Positions 45,641 through 56,038 of a stretch of DNA of 64,000 nt are shown one piece after another. Source of the DNA: Strigamia acuminata (lineage: Eukaryota; Arthropoda; Chilopoda; Geophilomorpha; Linotaeniidae); assembly GCA_949358305.1 (NCBI GenBank), contig OX442317.1:9242186-9306185 (forward strand), in the 5' to 3' direction. The notes beneath the pieces are model-generated. The model saw only the letters and a list, made by a program, of their open reading frames with translations. It ran no database searches and was not told where the DNA came from. Within the stretch, counting starts at the first letter, position 1, and each line of letters opens with the position of its first letter. Made by a program: the position numbers and the translations under genes.

Positions 45641-45696
45641 CGGCTAGAAAAATATACTGTAGGAAAATTTAGTGCTTATTTAATGTGTGTTTGTTG

Positions 45697-46870
45697 ATGA
45701 ACAAAATGGTACTAAAACATTCAGTAGAGAAAATGGGCAATAGTATGTGCATGGAAATTATTGTAAGAGTAATATTGCTGTTAATGTTTTGGTAAGACTA
45801 GGGTAAAAAAAATAATATGAAGCTGAATTTTTAATCTCGCTTATTTTTCTGACTTTAGGAAAACCGAGCTGACTGAACCTTTCCAACGGAAAATTCACAG
45901 TGAAGAATTATGGCTGTATAGAAATCCTAGAACACCTAGTTATGTACCGTACCTGTAGCAATTTTATGGGTAATTGTATTTTTAAATATAAATTTGCACA
46001 TACCTTTTAATTTTAAAACTTAGATTGATATTGTGTTGTAGCCTTTCGTCTTATTTGTTCCATTATTTTTCATAACTGTTTTCGTAGTCACAAAACGAGA
46101 TAAATCGGATATTTTGCAAGCTATTTTAGGTAAATATTAAAATATCTTATTTTCAGAATATATAAATACGACTTAAAATGGTTCTTTTCTTTTATTATTT
46201 TGCAGCTGCTTGTCATTAACTTTATGTTTGAATGGTGTCCTCACAAACGTGATAAAATTAGCAGTTGGAAGGTGAGTATTGCATTTATTCTCGTTAGTGA
46301 AACGCAGATTTTTAGACCACGGCCAGATTTCTTTTGGCGATGTTTTCCGGATGGATATGTCAATTCAGAAATGAATTTTACGGGTAATATTTTAGACATA
46401 TCAAACGGCCGCAAAAGTTTTCCAAGTGGCCATTCTAGTTGTGCGTACAGAAAAGAATGAAAACAATGTAAGTTTTTATCTAATTTTTAAATTTAAACCA
46501 TGCAGTTACATTCGCAAGTATGGGCTTCACAGCCCTTTACCTCGCTGGAAAGTTGTATTGTTTCAACGTCAAAGGGCGAGGTCAGTCGTGGCGCTTATGT
46601 TGTGCACTTTTTCCATTATGCATGGCTTTAATGGTAGCTTTGAGCAGAACGGCAGATTACCACCACCATTGGCAAGGTATGGTAGTTTATTGCCGTGAAT
46701 TACCTCTCTAATTAAACTGTTTATTTCATTTTACAGATGTTTTGTGTGGTTCTCTTCTTGGCTTGGGAATTGCTTATGTTTGTTATTATCAGTATACAAT
46801 ATACATTCGCAATGTTCTCTTGCATCAATCCCTCGACAACATTCTAAGTTTGAACGATCTGAAGATTTAA
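45697..46870 (+). pseudogene. PLPP5: phospholipid phosphatase 4/5-like gene with one phase break
   Basis: Seven exons: 45697-45791, 45859-45943, 46042-46129, 46206-46271, 46316-46440, 46506-46676, 46737-46870. PAP2 motifs are intact: [28 protein letters not shown] and ALSRTADYHHHWQD, the three parts of the lipid-phosphate phosphatase active site. N-terminal [19 protein letters not shown] matches PLPP4/5, membrane enzymes that dephosphorylate phosphatidate and diacylglycerol pyrophosphate. Exon 3 ends in phase 1 but exon 4 needs phase 2, and no other splice pair fixes this; total length is 764 nt where 765 is expected for 254 residues. It is either a one-base sequence error or a young pseudogene. 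ATG at 45733 is an alternative start. Confidence 0.8.
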
Positions 46871-47063
46871 ATTAAGTGCAATGCGAGCATAAAATATTGA
46901 AGTTTAATCACCTCGTTTAAATTTGGTAATCATTAAATTTTTTTATTTTTATTTATATTTTTTTTTACATATTTTTCAATAGTGTTCAATATTTTTTTTC
47001 ACTGTTATAACATTATACGTAAGTGTATTAAAAATTGGATGTTATTGTATCATTCATTATTTC

Positions 47064-48354
47064 TTACATGAAACTAGAAAAGTTATTTGGAAAATAAGGA
47101 TTGTCAAAATTCAAAAAGTTTACAGAATAATCCAATGCCACATACATGTAACAGGGGTCAACGGTAACTGAATATACGGGACTGTTTCTATGCCCAACGT
47201 AATACATCTGGAAAATACACACAAATCGTTAAGTAACTGCGGTACAGAAAAGTACCTTTGCAAACAAAACTCACTTGTACTGATTTAGTTAATCGTTTAT
47301 CCCACAATCGAACTAAGCCGTGTAATGCCGTACCACTCAAAATCGTGTATTTATCGTCCGTTGCAAGACAATACACAACAGAATCGTGAGGATCTTCCCA
47401 ACGGAGAACACTGAAACATTTTAAATAATAAATCGCTTCCATTTCTTTTACAAACAAAATGTTCGCTACCATGTTTCAATTCGTAAATCCCACATTCTAA
47501 TGTAGGTGTCGTACCCGCCTGTCAAAACATTATGAGGTGTCTCGAAAACAATATCCAAAACCACAGCACCTTTAGGATAGTCATTGCCCAAAATATTCAA
47601 CAGAGCACCGCTAAAAATAAATATTATGACAGAAAATAATTCGATGGATTAAATTGTAATCGTTACGTTTCTAGATCAAACAGTTGAAGTGGTGTGAGAT
47701 TATAATATCCAGCAGTACCAACAAGAAATGTTCTAAAACATCAAAAGAATTAAAACAACGATACGATTGTGTTTAAACGTGTGAAAAAATGTTAATTTAC
47801 TTCAAGTGAGGACTAAGTGCAACAGCCCAAACTCGATCTTCTATGTTCAATGAATATTGCTGAACTAACGTCTGATTTTGCGTTGACCACACCTGAAAAT
47901 AAATAATTAATAAATATCTTTAAATATGTCCACCAGAGCAAAGTAGCATCGAAATACCTGAACAGTTTTATCTTTGATCCAGATAAAATTATATTTTCAC
48001 CAGCATCAACACTATTCACGTCATTCGTGTGACTCCGTCTTTTGTAAAATAAAAATTCACCCGATTCCGCATTCCAGCCACATATAGATCCATCTCTAAA
48101 AATAAATTTTAAAAAAAAGTTACAAAACAGCGTCAAAAATGTCACATATTTTCACAACTCATTTGAAGCCACGGCATGTACCTTGAAAAAATTGACTTAA
48201 TTTATTATTCAGGCACATATTATTTTCAATAACATTAATCATAAACACCTGGTATGATGTTTGATTTAATATGCTTCATGAACATGATAAAAAGCCTTCT
48301 TCCAGTTATACGAAAAGCGAAGTTTTTGCCACGGTATCAGTAGTCTGCATGATC
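47064..48354 (-). pseudogene. FBXW4: FBXW4-like WD40 protein, partial and frame-broken
   Basis: Well-formed exons 47892-47801, 47732-47667, 47610-47470, 47410-47275 and 47207-47064 encode EDRVWAVALSPHLKTFLVGT, LTPLQLFDLETGALLNILG, GGYDTYIRMWDLRIETC, RWEDPHDSVVYCLATDD, LVRLWDKR and a TAA end, all characteristic of FBXW4 (a substrate receptor of SCF ubiquitin ligases). Exon 48095-47958 (DGSICGWNAESGE) is one base short: SGS and DKTVQ are in different frames. Upstream, only PWQKLRFSYNWKKAFY (about 48354-48280) and MPWLQM (about 48180) are found. The F-box itself and one WD blade are missing. It could be a decayed gene or a mis-assembled one. Confidence 0.75.
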
Positions 48355-48531
48355 TGTTAAAAATACAAAAAATAAATGAGAATTAAAATATTTTCCGACA
48401 AATCGCCATTTTCTCCAAAAAGTACATCATTTTTGCTTCGGAAATTATTTTCTGGGTCTCAATTGCTGCTTAACGCAACGACCCTTAAAAATAACGTTAT
48501 AACACTCCAAAGTGATACTTCATTAACAAAC

Positions 48532-48838
48532 CTCACTTGAAATTTCATTCGTTTTACGTTTATCCATGATAAACACTTTAGCCACATCTTTGTGAGGTCC
48601 CAAATTAACACGAACTAACAACGGATACTCCGTATCTAGAAGCCGTCGAGTCTCTACAACATCAACAACAACATAATAAAAAACCAACACTTTTATCCAA
48701 CAAAAATCAACTCACCGCCATTATCCCTGACAACAAAGAGCGCAAAATTTTGCGGGGATTCTCAACTCGAAATTTATCCAACAACATGTTGATAACTTCC
48801 GGGCCGTTTACCATGCGCGTAACCCCAACATGAGTTGC
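48532..48838 (-). pseudogene. RASSF-like Ras-association domain fragment
   Basis: Two exons. The first (48838 or so to 48716) has VNGPEVINMLLDKFRVENP, then FALFVVRDNG in another frame; the break is in an AAAATTTT run. The second (48653-48532) continues in phase with ETRRLLDTEYPLLVRVNLGP and AKVFIMDKRKTNEISSE. This is the RA domain as in RASSF1-6 and fly Rassf. The C-terminal SARAH helix that binds Hippo kinases is not found downstream, where FBXW4 exons begin instead. Confidence 0.75.
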
Positions 48839-48839
48839 A

Positions 48840-49035
48840 GGCAGAATGACGGTTTACGGGCGACCCGAAAAAGAAGTGGTTTGCATTAAAAAACCAGCAA
48901 GGTGAGGTTCGCGGGGGGTCAAGGGGGGGCGCAGCCCCCCCTTGTTAGCCCTTCTTGGGGTTTTAATTTTTTCTTTAATTTAAACTGAATTTAATAAACT
49001 TGATTTTCGGGTCGCCCGTAAACCGTCATTCTACC
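48840..49035. mobile_element. 196-bp MITE with 32-bp inverted ends and GC-rich core
   Basis: Ends GGCAGAATGACGGTTTACGG and the complement of GGTAGAATGACGGTTTACGG; 31 of 32 terminal bases match. It is flanked by the 8-bp duplication GAGTTGCA (48832-48839, 49036-49043). The core near 48911-48952 has GGGGGG and CCCCCC runs that form a strong hairpin. No coding capacity. Confidence 0.9.
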
Positions 49036-49479
49036 GAGTTGCACTTCCGTACGGTGGAGTGAAAACACTCGTCTAATGCAAAAAAACGTCAATATTGTTA
49101 CGAAAATGGTCAAAAACGGCGTTAAATTTACTTCTCTGTTGTAGCGAAGACCTGAATACTACTATATTATTCCAGTTACCTTGCTACTGGACTGTGCACT
49201 CGTGCCCAGCTTGTGAGCGGAGGAGGTATTGTTGACAGGAAGTGACGTCACAGCTCCACTCCAACTTCCTGCTCTGCATCATTCTCGTCATACTCATCCT
49301 TGATACTCATCGTCCAACTCCCGGCGGCAAATTCAATATTTCACTTGTTTTTTTCTAGTTTCTTCTTGTTCTTTTGAATTTTTTTGTGTTTATTTATTTT
49401 TACAGTTAAATAAATACGTTTTTAATTTTTTTTACTTGTTCTGCGTTGTTTTTTTTGTAAAATGGCATATTCTAGCCTT

Positions 49480-49625
49480 TGGAATTGAGTAATTTTCATC
49501 AAAATTCGAATAATTTTCATCAAAATTCGAGTAATTTTCATCAAAATTCGAGTAATTTTCATCAAAATTCGAGTAATTTTCATCAAAATTCGAGTAATTT
49601 TCATCAAATCTTAGTTCGAGATTTA
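49480..49625. repeat. 21-bp tandem array
   Basis: Six to seven units of TTTTCATCAAAATTCGAGTA plus one A. The frames over it on both strands are artefacts. Confidence 0.92.
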
Positions 49626-49639
49626 GCATTTATTGGCAG

Positions 49640-50394
49640 AAAAAACGCTAAATTCCATTGGTTCTCTACGGATGCCAGAAAATAGTCCATTTTTAAAAAA
49701 AAAATTGAATTTCTTTTTATAAAAATTAATATTTTAAAAATATTTTTTTCACAAAAATTGAATTTTTCAAAGATATTTTGAGTAAAAATTTGAATTTTAA
49801 AGATTTATTTGGTAAAAATTGAATTTTTTTAATATTTTTTGAGTAAAAATTGAAATTTGAAAGAAATTTAAAATTGAATTTTTTTAATACTTTTACAAAA
49901 AAAATTAAATTATTTTTAGATTTTTTTTTACTAAAAATTGACTTTTCTTTTTTTAAAATCCTCAATGCCCTCGTACCCCCATTCGAAGAAGTCTTCATAT
50001 GTATATTTTTCCTCTTCGAAAAGTGTGTTGTGGTTAGCCATCTGTAATAAGGTACCTTGGTTAGGTTAGGTTAGGTTTTTGGCGTTTAGACCACACGCTT
50101 ATATACTACCGCCACTAAAAGGATTAAAATAACAAGGTGATGATTGGTTGAGCGGGGGGAGGGAGGTAGTGTTCTTAGAAATGGATTATGGATTATAGAT
50201 TTTGTACAAAAATGTGTCGAAATTCAATGCCTGAATGAAAAACCGTATCACACCCAATCAGAAGCAAGACATCACGACGTGGAGTTGCTATTTTTGCGGA
50301 CTTAAAACAGTGAAATTGCGGGTGGAAAGCGGCATTAAAAAACGGCATTTTGCGGACTTATTGCGGGCTCATCCGGGAAGTTTTTGACCAAAAT
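49640..50394. other. AT-rich non-coding stretch with TTAGG run
   Basis: 49690-49960 is T- and A-rich with loose ~30-bp repeats of AAAAATTGAATTTTT. 50054-50075 has about four TTAGG units (GGTTAGGTTAGGTTAGG). No gene recognised. Confidence 0.5.
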
Positions 50395-50650
50395 TTCAAG
50401 GTTTTATACGAAAAATTGAAGTTTTTAAAGGAAATTTGAAGTTTATAAAGGAAATTTGAAGTTTTTAAAGGCAGTTTAAAGTTTTTAAACAAAATTTGAA
50501 GTTTTCAAACGAAATTTGAAGTTTTCAAACGAAATTTGAAGTTTTCAAACGAAATTTGAAGTTTTCAAACGAAATTTGAAGTTTTCAAACGAAATTTGAA
50601 GTTTTCAAACGAAATTTGAAGTTTTCAAACAAAATTTGAAGTTTTCATGG
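50395..50650. repeat. 20-bp tandem array
   Basis: About 12 copies of GAAGTTTTCAAACGAAATTT, becoming degenerate at the left end. Confidence 0.93.
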
Positions 50651-51049
50651 AGGATTGTTGTGGCAATACCAATGCATACAGAGTGTTTATATACGAAAAA
50701 GTCGTGTTGACGTATCCGATACGGCGATATTACGTATACGTAATACGTACGTTCTCTAAATTTTTCCGAAACACGCCCAAATATTGACCAATTGCGGATT
50801 TTCCGCAAAATTGCGGCATTACGGCCCGATTGCGGCAAATGCAGACCAAAAACCACCTCAAATTTAAAAAATTTTGTTGTTAAAATGATCCATTTGCATT
50901 ATCCACACTTTTAAAAACATTTTCAACGAAATTTATTTTCCGCAAAAATAGCATCTTTCACGACAAGAGAGTCGAAATTTAAAATAATTAATTTAATTTT
51001 CAATTTTTTTTATTTTTTTTTTATATTTTATCAATAAGTAAATAAAATT

Positions 51050-51568
51050 TCACATTAGTAGGAATTGGAACAGAAATTCTTGTTTTATTTCTTTTTTAAA
51101 TTGTTTATTATTATCATCCATCCATTCACAAATCATCAATTCATTTTTAAATTTTATCACCTCCTTCCGAATTAAATAACTAATTAAACGGACGAAATCG
51201 GACGGAATCGTGCCTTCAAACATACGTTTTTTTAAGTTACTAATTTCCTCAATATCAGCCTCAAAACACCACTCTAAAAACTTATCTAGTTGCGTGAAAT
51301 CTAAATTTCTCAACAGCTTTGTAAACAAATTAGCACGTCGATTTTGCTGCTTGAATCTATTGACATTATCAACTGCTAATTGGCACTTGAAGCGAGATAT
51401 TTCATCTTCCGATTTCAAACACCGTTTCACGAATTCGTGCACCTCGTCCCAATCATATTTTCCATTTATTTTTCTTGCATTTCCCTTCAAACACCTGCCT
51501 AGTTGACTTTGCCTAAAGGGGACTGGTGTCTCTTTACTGAATATTGGGGGAGGAACACCTGCTGCCAT
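51050..51568 (-). CDS. single-exon open frame of 172 residues, unrecognised
   Basis: Starts MAAGVPPPIFSKETPVPFRQ and is charged and helix-like (DWDEVHEFVKRCLKSEDEIS, LLRNLDFTQLDKFLEW). Its composition is balanced, not repeat-derived, and no splice sites are needed. The start is followed upstream by a short GC-rich stretch. I know no family for it. It may be a lineage-specific gene or an exon of a larger one. Confidence 0.4.
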   Translation of the reverse strand: MAAGVPPPIFSKETPVPFRQSQLGRCLKGNARKINGKYDWDEVHEFVKRCLKSEDEISRFKCQLAVDNVNRFKQQNRRANLFTKLLRNLDFTQLDKFLEWCFEADIEEISNLKKRMFEGTIPSDFVRLISYLIRKEVIKFKNELMICEWMDDNNKQFKKEIKQEFLFQFLLM

Positions 51569-51623
51569 TTATATCACACCTCTCAAGGGTAAAGACACTT
51601 CCGGCCCCTCTACACACACTGTA

Positions 51624-52290
51624 AACCAGGGGTCGGCAAGTAATTTTGAGTGGGGTCCAGATACAAGTGAAAATTTTTTTGATGGTTAAATGATTGTTTT
51701 CAAAACAATATCACCTTCGTTAAAATCTGATTATTTGATGGAATAAGTCCTATTTTACTTTTTAATTTAATTTCGTTGCAGATGTTTAACATTTACATTA
51801 AAAAGGCCGCCGAAATCTACGTAATCGCGTACACGCTGGAGCCGTGTGTTTGAAGATCGCGGATTTGGAGAGGAAATTATGTTAATAAAATAAAATTAAA
51901 ATGAACATAGGAATATTTTATTTGTTTATTTATTTATTTTTTGAAAAACTGATTAACTGAAATGGGGCCCCCGGAAATCTGGGGGCCCAAAAAACATTCA
52001 CACGGTAAAACGTACTTTAGTTCGAGACATCGCGGCATGGAAAGCGATGTTCGCCGTGAAATCGACTTGAAATGGCATCTCTATTACACCACACTTAAAC
52101 TGAAATTGTTATTTTAATTTTTGAATGCAACTAGTGTTTATTTCATTTTTTTTTTAATTTTGTTGGTTTCGACGGGGGTTGGGGATCGATGCCGGAGTAG
52201 GTGGGGTCGGCTCGGCATGGTGAGTGGGTGAACCACCGTGCTTTTTTATTTTTGTCAACATTTTTTTTTTTATTTGACCGTGAGTGTTTG
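51624..52290. other. intergenic with a partial hAT-like end
   Basis: CAGGGGTCGGCAAGTAATTT at 51627 resembles the end of the MITE at 36321, but no matching right end was found. A GGGGCCCCCGG / CTGGGGGCCC hairpin lies at 51962-51992. Confidence 0.4.
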
Positions 52291-52690
52291 GCCGAAACAC
52301 CGTCGGATCCACGTTCGCCGCGTCCCGTCTCCGAACGATTCTTTGATTTTTAATTTTAATTTTTTTGGCATCACCTGATTAAAAAAATAAAGTATTTTGT
52401 TTAATCTTTTTCTGGTAATTAAACCTTGTGAATATTTGTAACAAAACACATCGATTTGAACCCGACGCTGATGTGTGCCGTTTTATTTCCCAACACACAT
52501 ATATCCGTGAAATCGACTTGAAATGGCGACGAACGAACAAACACCGACGCAACAGTCGGAGTCGGAGGCTTGCGAGTTTGAGACACGGACACCTTCGCGA
52601 TCGCCACGTCCCGTCTGCGAACGATTTTGTTTGATTTTTTAATTTTAATTTTTTTGGCGTAACCTGATTAAAATCAAAATTCTTATCTGC
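52290..52690. repeat. local direct duplication
   Basis: GTCCCGTCTCCGAACGATTC running to CACCTGATTA (52320-52380) recurs as GTCCCGTCTGCGAACGATTT running to AACCTGATTA (52608-52671). GTGAAATCGACTTGAAATGGC occurs at 52055 and 52507. An overlapping minus-strand frame (52379-52816) is low-confidence. Confidence 0.6.
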
Positions 52691-52699
52691 CCATATATT

Positions 52700-53605
52700 T
52701 TGTTCTTTTATATTGTTAAGAACAAGTTCTTTTTTCAAACGTTTTTTTGCGCGGTCACGGTCACCGCAATGGCGAAACAATCTGCGGTAGTAGCGCACTC
52801 GATTTGAATCACCCACATAAAAGCTTTATTCAAAAAAATTGTTTGATTTGGTTTGATTTGATTTGTCTATAAAACAAAATGTAAAACAAAATGGCAGGCA
52901 GCACCTGCAACCCTAGGGATTAAGTAGGGGAGCTGTTCGCCTCACCCCTTTTAATCTAAGAAAGGTCAAAAATTAAAAAAATTGATTTTTTTTAATTTCA
53001 ATTAAATCAGGAAACAGACCAGAAATATGTATACTCCGTGCTCAAATGTTTAATCACGAAAATTGGATAACACTTTGTAGACATTGCAAAAAATAAAAAT
53101 CTGTGGAGGAAAGACACAAAAATAAAAAAATTAACTCATTTTCAAGAGAGAAAAACTTTAACTTGGGAAAACTTTGGCGCCATCTGTGTGCCAAAAATGC
53201 AAGTGCAAAGTGGAGGAAGCCAGATTAACGTTTGCGTTTCGCGACTTAAACTGCAAATTTGTTGAAAAAAAGAAAGAGTAGGTTAGGTTAGGTTTATACG
53301 CAGATTTATATTCAAAATTCATTTTTGTACTTCATCACCAACTTCAGAAACTTCCTCGTCAACACATTGAATTCTTTCTTCTCCAATTTGAACGGGAACC
53401 AACCAAGTACCGCACGAAATTGTAGAAAAGGGTAGAAGGTTTAAAAAATATTTAAATTTTTGTACATTATTTTGTAAAATAAAAGCATTTCCACACGAAT
53501 TTAATCGAATCCGATGTTTTTTCAAAAGTAGAAAAATAGGTTTGATTTCTGCATGTTTGCGACTGCAATGATAAAATTAAAGTTTGAAATTAATTTACAC
53601 AGTTT
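52700..53605. other. non-coding, short TTAGG run
   Basis: 53278-53293 has about three TTAGG units. A minus-strand frame at 53319-53525 ends in an acidic tail (DEEVSEVGDEVQK) but has no recognisable start or partner exon. Nothing else seen. Confidence 0.4.
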
Positions 53606-53845
53606 TTATTTATTTGTTTGTTTGTTTATTAAAAAAAGAAATTGAATTAAAAATAAAGATTTTTGGTACTCTACCCTGAATCCCGATATAAAAGGTAATC
53701 CAGTAGGCACTTTCTTCTGATATTTCACGTAATCTTGACCGAAAAAATTTAAAAGAATGAATTCTTCTTCGTATATACGCTCGTTAAAGAAATTCCATGA
53801 TGCGATAGTGTAACCGATTAAACAGATCGGATTGCACAACACAAT
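53606..53845 (-). pseudogene. ICMT: last exon of isoprenylcysteine carboxyl methyltransferase, orphan
   Basis: After an AATTGCAG acceptor, 80 codons encode IVLCNPICLIGYTIASWNFF, ERIYEEEFILLNFFGQDY and KYQKKVPTGLPFISGF. This is the conserved C-terminus of ICMT, the ER enzyme that methylates prenylated cysteines of CaaX proteins. No upstream ICMT exons (for example the HPSYVGWFYW region) were found on this strand before the next gene. It is either a gene fragment or the end of a gene broken by rearrangement. Confidence 0.75.
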
Positions 53846-53929
53846 CTGCAATTAGAACTAAACTTTTAGTGAGTAAATGCTATAAAGAAGGCTGCAAAAG
53901 TAGATTATTTGCTTGTAAAAATGCTTATT

Positions 53930-54385
53930 CAAGAAACACAATTCCAGCAATTTCCATTAAAAAATATAGTATTGGATTGAACAATATATCGTACATTAGT
54001 CCTGTCATGTATACAATACGTGTCATCGTCACGTATTGTATACTGACATCGTCACGTATATAATGCGTGACATTATTTGGGGTATATAAACCCCCAACCA
54101 TTGTTGAAGTCGAAAAATGTCCGGTCGAAGAGAATCCCGGTCGAAGAGAATCCCGGTCGAAGAGAATCCCGGTCGAAGAGAATCCCGGTCGAAGAGAATC
54201 CCGGTCGAAGAGAATCCCGGTCGAAAGGAATCCGGTCGAAATATTTACTAGTCGAAAGAATTCCTGGTCGAAAAGTTTCTCGGTCGAGAAAAATCCAGTC
54301 GCAAAAAATCCGGTCGCAAAAAATCCAGTCGAAGAGAATCCCGGTCGAAAGGAATCCGGGTCGAAAATATTCCACCCTATCAATT
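53930..54385 (-). repeat. composite tandem-repeat element, copy 2 (inverted)
   Basis: On the plus strand: CACGTATTGTATACTGACATCGTCACGTA (split here as 54031-54059), GCGTGACATTAT, GTTGAAGTCGAAAAATGT, then a 16-bp array GGTCGAAGAGAATCCC (54120-54370), then GAAAATATTCC. Read on the minus strand this is the same order as copy 1 (45225-45530). Frames across the array are artefacts. Confidence 0.85.
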
Positions 54386-54389
54386 TGTG

Positions 54390-55497
54390 GGATTTCTGGA
54401 ATTTCTTGAGATTTCTGAAATTTCATGATACTTCATGGATTTCAAAATCAAAATTTTATGAGACTTCAGTTTCAAAATCCAAAATTTCATTAGACTTCAA
54501 TTTAAAAATCCAAAATTTCATTAGACTTCAATTTAAAAATCCAAAATTTCATGTGACTTTAATTTTGAGATTTACGAGATTTCTATCATTGGCTACTCCT
54601 GGCCAGTGGCCAGTCCCTGGACTATTCTAGAACCTGAACGTGCTGCACTGACTTATTTTAGCAGTCATTGAAATTAAACTAAAATAACCTAATGGTCTAT
54701 TTCCATTTGTATTTTCGCTCTTGTGAATAGATTGAAAAATTAAAATTCCATTATAATCAAATCAAAACCGATAAAATTTTCAAACCTAAAATGTTGGCTA
54801 AATCGAGGCATAAACAGTTATTCGCTGCATGATCAGGCCCACCATTGGGCTAACTGGGCAGAGAGCGGGGCGCTGGGCCGAGAAGGGTGCCAGGCGCCTC
54901 CTACAATGAGTCTTCATGAGTGTTCAAATCATAGATATACTAGTAGATGTTATGTAATATCTATATCTATGTTCAAATGTAAGCTGAACTTGTAGGCCCG
55001 TTATGTCGTGATCCTGTCTACGGTAAATAAAGCTTTGCGAATATCTTACTTGAAACGATTTTTATTTATACAATACGAATTAATAATACAATTGTAAATA
55101 CACCACTGCAAAAAATTTTGGATTTCCAAAAAAAAAGTCATTGGAAAGTTAATGGTGAAATTGGATAAATTCCAGTTTGGAAATATAATGGAAAGGAAAT
55201 GTGAAATATTTTATGGAAAGTTGAATTTCTGTAAATTTACAACACTGAAAGATGACATTTTAGTTTTTGTTAAATTTGTGGAAAGCTAATGTAAACTAGG
55301 TTTGGAAATTTAAATTTCTATAAATATGGCGTCTTTGCGACACGTGTTCGCAAAACGCTTCGCTTCGGTGGTGGATATTTCGATCGTAGTTTAGCTACGA
55401 TAAATATCTTCGATGTTGTGTTATAGATGTGTGAGTCAATTACGATGCAACTTAGGGTTAAAGTTGTGAAAGACTGAATTTTATTACAAATATCAAA
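54390..55497. other. intergenic, nothing firm
   Basis: 54430-54560 has diffuse repeats of CAAAATTTCATTAGACTTCA. The rest is unremarkable AT-rich sequence. Confidence 0.4.
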
Positions 55498-55675
55498 ATG
55501 GCGTTACAACGGGATTTGCGGCAGCCAATCCGCAAACCCCCAATAAACATGGGGCGCCCCCTTACGGTAAAGGAGTGGACACTGGACGGAGGTCGGAGTC
55601 CGCCGTCCGAGAGTCACAAGATGATTTGGGCAACTGGCATCGGTCCTCGATCAATCCGTAAATTCGGCCTGAAAG
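55498..55675 (+). other. possible first exon of an unrecognised gene
   Basis: ATG at 55498 opens 59 codons with a balanced, basic composition (MALQRDLRQPIRKPPINMGR, IWATGIGPRSIRKFGLKG), ending at a good GGTGAGG donor at 55675/55676. No continuing plus-strand exon was identified. Confidence 0.35.
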
Positions 55676-56038
55676 GTGAGGTGTTGATGCTGCTGTTGCT
55701 ATATCTATAAGTGTCGCTTCCGGTCAAAACACGGGCTTAAATACTTCGGGGGACCGGAAATGACGTATTGGCATAAATTCGGGGAATTATGCAAATGATG
55801 ACGTCATTATGTCAGAACCGCAGAAATGACGAAACTAATTTTGTCACAATAATATTCTAGACAATTTTAAATAAAACAAATATGACCATTTATTATTGAT
55901 TAATACAGAAAAAATCCGTTTATGACATAAGGGTCACAACAAACCATTATCATAGAGTCGGCACTCTCCCGTTTATGACGCAACAATGATTGCACAAACT
56001 ACAAATGTTCCGACAGAGAGTGCCAGCTCTTACTGTCT

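Noticed and set aside
52379-52816. 145-codon basic frame on the minus strand
   Set aside because: It spans a local direct duplication and is arginine-rich only because of that sequence.
53319-53525. 68-codon minus-strand frame with an acidic tail
   Set aside because: No start context, no partner exon and no family; too weak to call.
54067-54630. 187-codon frame rich in RRESRSKRIP repeats and its antisense partner
   Set aside because: Product of the 16-bp GGTCGAAGAGAATCCC array, which cycles through all frames.
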